From IMG/VR virus record IMGVR_UViG_3300037584_002121, positions 1-29,901 of that record: a stretch of 29,901 nt of DNA. One strand, 5' to 3'. Each line of letters begins with the position of its first letter. Position 1 is the first letter of the stretch. The notes beneath the pieces were generated by a model. It saw nothing but the letters and a program-made list of their open reading frames with translations. It was not told where the DNA came from and did no database searches. The position numbers and the translations under genes are program-made. Source of the DNA: a virus. Of the stretch, positions 26,761 through 29,901 are shown piece after piece.

Positions 26761-27170
26761 TGAAATATATATTTTTATTTTTAATACCGTTTGTATCATT
26801 TAGTCAACAAGATGTTCCTGAAGAATATTGGATAACAGATGGTGATTTTGAAAACGTTATTAATACTAATGAGGCTTTTGGTGATGATGAAACAAAACCT
26901 GTAATAGTAGAGTTTTGGGCTAAATTTAATGAAGCAAATTGTTTTGCTGACTGGGATAAATTAGAAAATGTAATTTATTATAGAGCTGATATAGCTAAAA
27001 ACCCTGAAGCAAAAAAGAAATACAGAGTAAGAATGGCACCAACATTAATTATTTTTAAAGATGGTGTTAAAGAAATAGTTTTTAAAGCAGGTTTAGATCT
27101 TGTGTTACCTGCAAAATTAGAAGAAATACAAGAAGCAATAAACGAAGTTAATAAAGCTTCACAATTTTAA
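26760..27170 (+). CDS. Secreted thioredoxin-fold protein lacking the CxxC motif
   Basis: The 136-residue product has a signal peptide (MKYIFLFLIPFVSFS before Gln-Gln) and then a thioredoxin-like domain. The hydrophobic strand and motif KPVIVEFWAKF at residues 47-56 match the strand before the active site. Beyond it are ADIAKNPEAKKKYRVRMAPT and LIIFKDG, with P94 in the cis-Pro position (MAPT). Where WCGPC is expected the sequence reads KFNEANC, leaving a single cysteine (C61), so dithiol oxidoreductase activity is unlikely. It may act in the periplasm as a binding or chaperone-like protein, or as a single-cysteine reagent. It is translationally coupled to the TM coiled-coil gene. Confidence 0.65.
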   Translation: MKYIFLFLIPFVSFSQQDVPEEYWITDGDFENVINTNEAFGDDETKPVIVEFWAKFNEANCFADWDKLENVIYYRADIAKNPEAKKKYRVRMAPTLIIFKDGVKEIVFKAGLDLVLPAKLEEIQEAINEVNKASQF

Positions 27171-27173
27171 ATT

Positions 27174-27638
27174 ATGAGTAATAATTATAAAAAAGAAATA
27201 AAAAAAGTTTTCAAGCTAGATAGCGCGAAGAACATAGCTGGTAAATTATTAAATGGCCAAGGTGACCCGAATATGGTAGGTGGAACCATAGGTGGTTTAG
27301 ATTTATTAGGTGGTGGTGCTGTAAAAGGTTTTGTAAAAGGAGCAAAAGGTTTTATTGGCAAAGCAAGACAGTTTTTAGGTAAAAAACCTCCTAAGAAAGG
27401 ATTTTTTAAACCAATGCATAGAGATGGTAAAGTATATAATACACAATCTATTAACGATGCTTTTTCGCAAAGATTTGGTAAACCGCAAAACGTGGTTAAA
27501 AAAGCAACTGAAGGGAAAGGTGAATTAGCTGCTTTAAAAAAAGCTAAAAACATGGCAAGTAAAGCTGGACCAAAAAATTCAGTAAAAAGTTTATCAAAAT
27601 CATCAACTAGACGAACAAACTTTAATAGTGGTCGATGA
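27174..27638 (+). CDS. Basic Gly/Lys-rich small protein
   Basis: The 154-residue product is strongly basic, with Lys spread throughout and a KSLSKSSTRR tail. A Gly-rich, mildly hydrophobic stretch (residues 36-70, MVGGTIGGLDLLGGGAVKGF then VKGAKGFIGKARQFLG) could form an amphipathic membrane-associating helix. No signal peptide or catalytic motif is visible. Its stop overlaps the start of the next small gene (ATGA). It lies inside the lysis-type cassette. It could be a membrane-active factor, a nucleic-acid-binding virion protein, or a minor structural component. No family is recognised. Confidence 0.5.
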   Translation: MSNNYKKEIKKVFKLDSAKNIAGKLLNGQGDPNMVGGTIGGLDLLGGGAVKGFVKGAKGFIGKARQFLGKKPPKKGFFKPMHRDGKVYNTQSINDAFSQRFGKPQNVVKKATEGKGELAALKKAKNMASKAGPKNSVKSLSKSSTRRTNFNSGR

Positions 27639-27784
27639 AAAAAAGAAAACTAAATAGTACTAATCCTAAATACTACCCTACCCCGGATCAAGAAGTAGTA
27701 AATGAACGTAGAGAGTTAATTGCTAGTATTCCTAAAGGTAGAAAACGTAACGTAAATGTTTACGCGGTATTTGAAATAGATTAA
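27635..27784 (+). CDS. 49-residue small protein
   Basis: An open frame begins at an ATG overlapping the previous stop (ATGA) and ends with TAA one base before the M15 peptidase ATG, filling the 147-nt gap exactly. The product starts MKKRKLNSTNPKYYPTPDQE, continues VVNERRELIASIPKGRKRNV and ends NVYAVFEID. It looks like a small soluble domain (one helix, one or two strands). Exact packing between neighbours and ordinary codon use make it credible. Function is unknown. Confidence 0.6.
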   Translation: MKKRKLNSTNPKYYPTPDQEVVNERRELIASIPKGRKRNVNVYAVFEID

Positions 27785-27785
27785 T

Positions 27786-28250
27786 ATGGAAAATATAAGT
27801 AAAAATATAACTTATGCTGAAGCTATACATTCAAATACAGCTAAGCGTAAAGGTATAGATAATACACCTAACCCTACTCAATTAGAAAATATGAAAGTTA
27901 CTGCTGAAAAAGTTTTTGAGCCATTACGTGCTTGGGTTGGTGGACCTATAAAAGTAAACTCATTTTTTAGATCACCAGAACTTAATACAGCAATAGGTGG
28001 AGTTGCTTCTAGTCAACATTGTAAAGGACAAGCAATTGATATTGATGATGTTTATGGTAGAAAATCTAATGCTGAGATGTTTACTTATATAAGAGAAATT
28101 CTTGATTTTGATCAAGTAATATGGGAGTTTGGTACAGATATGAATCCTAACTGGATACATGTATCATACGTTTCAAAAGAAGAAAATAGAAATCGTTGCT
28201 TAAAAGCTTATAAAGACGATAGAGGAAAAACTAAATATAAAATAATTTAA
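27786..28250 (+). CDS. M15-family zinc peptidase, endolysin candidate
   Basis: The 154-residue product matches the peptidase M15 (D-Ala-D-Ala carboxypeptidase/endopeptidase) fold. It has IKVNSFFRSPELNTAIGG at about residues 55-72, then the SxHxxGxAxD zinc motif (H78, D85, within SSQHCKGQAIDID). E114 (VIWEFG) is a likely catalytic acid, and the third ligand H125 is in WIHVSY. All key residues are present and the length fits a single-domain enzyme. It would cleave peptide stems of peptidoglycan. No signal peptide is present, so release to the periplasm would need a holin, and a one-TM candidate lies about 1 kb upstream. A virion-bound wall-degrading role is the alternative. Confidence 0.85.
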   Translation: MENISKNITYAEAIHSNTAKRKGIDNTPNPTQLENMKVTAEKVFEPLRAWVGGPIKVNSFFRSPELNTAIGGVASSQHCKGQAIDIDDVYGRKSNAEMFTYIREILDFDQVIWEFGTDMNPNWIHVSYVSKEENRNRCLKAYKDDRGKTKYKII

Positions 28251-28251
28251 A

Positions 28252-28860
28252 ATGCCAAACAAAACAACAAAAGATAGTTTAGGTCGTGACGCAGCTTGGG
28301 CTAAATGGGAAAAAGGTTATATGGATAGAACCCATAAAATGAAAGGTACTAAATTTGAAAAACCTATTACTCCTGAAGAAAATAGAAGAGAAATGGAAAT
28401 GGAAAGAGGTGAGTTCATGTATGATAAAGCTAAAGGTCAAATAAGACTAAGAAAAACTGATGATGCTGAAAGACCTTTAGAAATGAGATCACCATTAGAT
28501 CATAAACCATTTACTGGTAGAGCTCATATACATAATAAAAATAGCGTATCATATGAGGGTGATAATACTTTTGAAAAAAACAAAAAAGCTGGTGGAAAAG
28601 TTGTACCAGCTGGAAAAGCCTATAAAAGCAGAGATGAATATATGAAGGATTCAACTAGAAACGAACCTCATAAAGCTGAAAAGAAATCACCATTACAAAT
28701 GGTTGGTGTACAAAGCCCGTTAAATAAAATTAGTGGTCCTTGCAAAACTGCGGCTAAAAAGAAATTTAAAGTATGGCCAAGTGCATATGCTTCTGGTTGG
28801 GGCGTAAGATGTACTAAAGCCGGTGGGCCAAGTAAATACGGAGGCGGTAGTAAAAAATAA
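28252..28860 (+). CDS. Protein with C-terminal WPSAYAS motif (DUF5872-like)
   Basis: The 202-residue product has a highly charged, probably disordered N-terminal ~140 residues with Lys/Glu-rich segments and short SPL tripeptides (MRSPLDHK, KKSPLQMV, VQSPLNKI). A compact C-terminal segment, residues 160-202, holds KKKFKVWPSAYASGWGVRCT and then KAGGPSKYGGGSKK. From memory, the K-V-W/Y-PSAYAS pattern marks a small uncharacterised domain (DUF5872-type) found in phage and giant-virus proteins. Two cysteines (in GPCKT and RCTKA) frame it. There is no signal peptide. It lies between the M15 peptidase and a PAP2 phosphatase. The domain label is moderately sure; the function is unknown. Confidence 0.6.
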   Translation: MPNKTTKDSLGRDAAWAKWEKGYMDRTHKMKGTKFEKPITPEENRREMEMERGEFMYDKAKGQIRLRKTDDAERPLEMRSPLDHKPFTGRAHIHNKNSVSYEGDNTFEKNKKAGGKVVPAGKAYKSRDEYMKDSTRNEPHKAEKKSPLQMVGVQSPLNKISGPCKTAAKKKFKVWPSAYASGWGVRCTKAGGPSKYGGGSKK

Positions 28861-28861
28861 A

Positions 28862-29419
28862 ATGAATTTATTTAATAACTTCGATATACAGACGTTTAAA
28901 AATAAAAAACCTCCTGCAGATAATTCTATGTCTACATTTAAAGAGATAAATGAAATAAATAAAATGCCTGTAAATGAAAAGTTTGTAAGATACAATGATG
29001 ATCAGGAAAAAGTATTTAAAGATTTATTTAAAAAGAATAATTTAAAATTTCCTAATCAATTATTTAAACAATTAACTAACGATAGTCACCCTGTTATTAA
29101 GAAATTAAAAAATTATCATAATAGGACTAGACCAAATGGTTTAGCTAGTGGTTTTGGTTTAAACGTAGAAGTAGTTAATATGGATACAGCTAAAACTAAA
29201 TCATATCCATCAGGTCACTCAGCACAATCTAGACTATTTGCTAAAGTATTTAGCGATATATATCCTAAATATAAACAACAATTTATGAAAGCCGCAGATG
29301 ATATTTCAAAAAGTAGATTAATAGGTAGAGTACATTACCCTTCTGATTCACAAAACGGTGTAGAATTAGGTGATGCGCTTTATCAACACTATAAAAATCA
29401 AAACAATGAGAGTATTTAA
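28862..29419 (+). CDS. Soluble PAP2-superfamily phosphatase
   Basis: The 185-residue product carries all three signature motifs of type-2 phosphatidic acid phosphatases and vanadium haloperoxidases. These are K83-x6-R90-P91 (KNYHNRTRP), PSGH at 116-119 with the catalytic H119, and S151-R152-x5-H158-x3-D162 (SRLIGRVHYPSD). No transmembrane helices or signal peptide are seen, so it is like soluble class A acid phosphatases rather than membrane lipid phosphatases. The substrate could be a lipid phosphate, a nucleotide or another phosphomonoester. I chose the ATG at 28862, one base after the previous stop, over an upstream in-frame ATG at 28823 that would overlap the previous gene by 38 nt. Confidence 0.85.
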   Translation: MNLFNNFDIQTFKNKKPPADNSMSTFKEINEINKMPVNEKFVRYNDDQEKVFKDLFKKNNLKFPNQLFKQLTNDSHPVIKKLKNYHNRTRPNGLASGFGLNVEVVNMDTAKTKSYPSGHSAQSRLFAKVFSDIYPKYKQQFMKAADDISKSRLIGRVHYPSDSQNGVELGDALYQHYKNQNNESI

Positions 29420-29901
29420 CACACCATTTAATTCACCTTTAAATAATAATGGTGATCCTAAAACAGAAACTAGAACCCGAACAGAATTAAGTAGCCGAGG
29501 TGTTAGAGATGTTTATCGTGGTGGAGGAGGTAAACCATTTGATTGTGCTACAAATAAAAACGCGGCACAAATAGTACAAAAAGCGTTTGACAACATGAAT
29601 AAAAATTTTTCTAAAGGTGCTGTTTACAAGAATCCAAATCTAAAGTGGCAAGAAGTAATGAGGCAAGATGGAGCTAAAGCTTCAGATTATAGAAGAGGTA
29701 TAACAAAAAACTATCAGTTATCAGGTTTAGTACAACAAGATGGTTGGACAGATGAAAAATACAGAAAATCAACCGATATTAATATTACAAGATTTCAAAG
29801 AGCGATGAAGTTTGGAAACCCTTGTAAAGCATACGAATTTTATAAAAAGATAAAAACAGGTTTAAAGAGAGGTAGACCAGAGGATTATTATTACTCTAAA
29901 A
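29406..29901 (+). CDS. Unknown protein (3' partial, runs off window)
   Basis: An open frame starts at ATG 29406, overlapping the end of the PAP2 gene by 14 nt, and is uninterrupted to the window edge (about 165 residues). The product begins MRVFNTPFNSPLNNNGDPKT, again with an SPL tripeptide. It continues with a Gly-rich turn (VYRGGGGKPFDCATNKNAAQ) and a charged helical body ending KIKTGLKRGRPEDYYYSK. No signal peptide, TM segment or recognised motif is present. Its codon use matches its neighbours. The C-terminus lies outside the window. Confidence 0.65.
   Translation, partial: MRVFNTPFNSPLNNNGDPKTETRTRTELSSRGVRDVYRGGGGKPFDCATNKNAAQIVQKAFDNMNKNFSKGAVYKNPNLKWQEVMRQDGAKASDYRRGITKNYQLSGLVQQDGWTDEKYRKSTDINITRFQRAMKFGNPCKAYEFYKKIKTGLKRGRPEDYYYSK

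Noticed and set aside
28823-28861. Upstream in-frame ATG for the PAP2 phosphatase
   Set aside because: It would add 13 residues inside the coding end of the preceding gene. The ATG at 28862 lies one base after that stop, matching the packing of neighbouring genes.
1-29901. Stop-codon reassignment, known in some crAss-like phages
   Set aside because: TAA, TAG and TGA all end genes at expected positions with correct spacing to the next start.
1-29901. tRNA genes, CRISPR arrays, insertion sequences, integrase or attachment sites
   Set aside because: Intergenic gaps are too short to hold them, and no such motifs or repeats were seen on either strand.

Overview
The window is one continuous, all-plus-strand late (structural plus lysis) operon of a tailed double-stranded DNA phage. 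It runs from inside the large terminase gene at the left edge to an unfinished gene at the right edge. The order is terminase, portal, scaffold-like protein, major capsid protein, neck/ring proteins, a very large tail/muzzle protein, internal virion proteins and a 2660-residue giant, which is a podovirus-type (P22-like/crAss-like) virion module. The capsid, ring and muzzle proteins most resemble, from memory, marine relatives of the crAss-like (Crassvirales-type) phages; this affiliation is an inference. A Bacteroidota (Flavobacteria-like) host is suggested by low GC, AT-rich leaders mostly without a Shine-Dalgarno sequence, AGA/TTA-rich codon use, and signal peptides ending in the Bacteroidota-typical Ala-Gln or Ser-Gln. 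Genes stop at TAA, TAG and TGA, so the standard bacterial code is used.

Layout. 1-7 kb: packaging and capsid (5'-truncated TerL, portal, scaffold candidate, MCP, then a clear GC-rich hairpin with a TTCG loop). 7-9.7 kb: three head-neck proteins. 9.7-15.3 kb: a muzzle/tail-hub protein that appears split into two in-frame genes separated by tandem stops, the first carrying a long Ig/cadherin-like tail. 15.3-25.2 kb: three putative internal (ejected) proteins, ending with the giant polyvalent protein. That giant has an intact HAD phosphatase signature, a PD-(D/E)XK-like nuclease motif and a stretch reminiscent of sigma-70 region 2. 25.2-29.9 kb: a cassette of small genes. It holds a 29-residue cationic amphipathic peptide, a secreted beta-barrel-like outer-membrane protein, a one-TM coiled-coil protein (holin/spanin candidate), a secreted thioredoxin-fold protein lacking its CxxC, a basic Gly/Lys protein, a 49-residue protein, an M15 peptidase (endolysin candidate), a protein with a WPSAYAS motif, a soluble PAP2-type phosphatase and a partial gene.

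Genes are packed with 0-60 nt gaps and several ATGA/TAATG overlaps, so most are probably co-transcribed and some translationally coupled. No stretch over 300 nt lacks a gene. I see no tRNA, CRISPR, insertion sequence, integrase or replication gene.

The most interesting parts are the multi-enzyme giant virion protein, the group of three envelope-targeted genes (25296-27170), the split muzzle gene, and sharp GC/codon-usage islands inside the terminase and scaffold genes.
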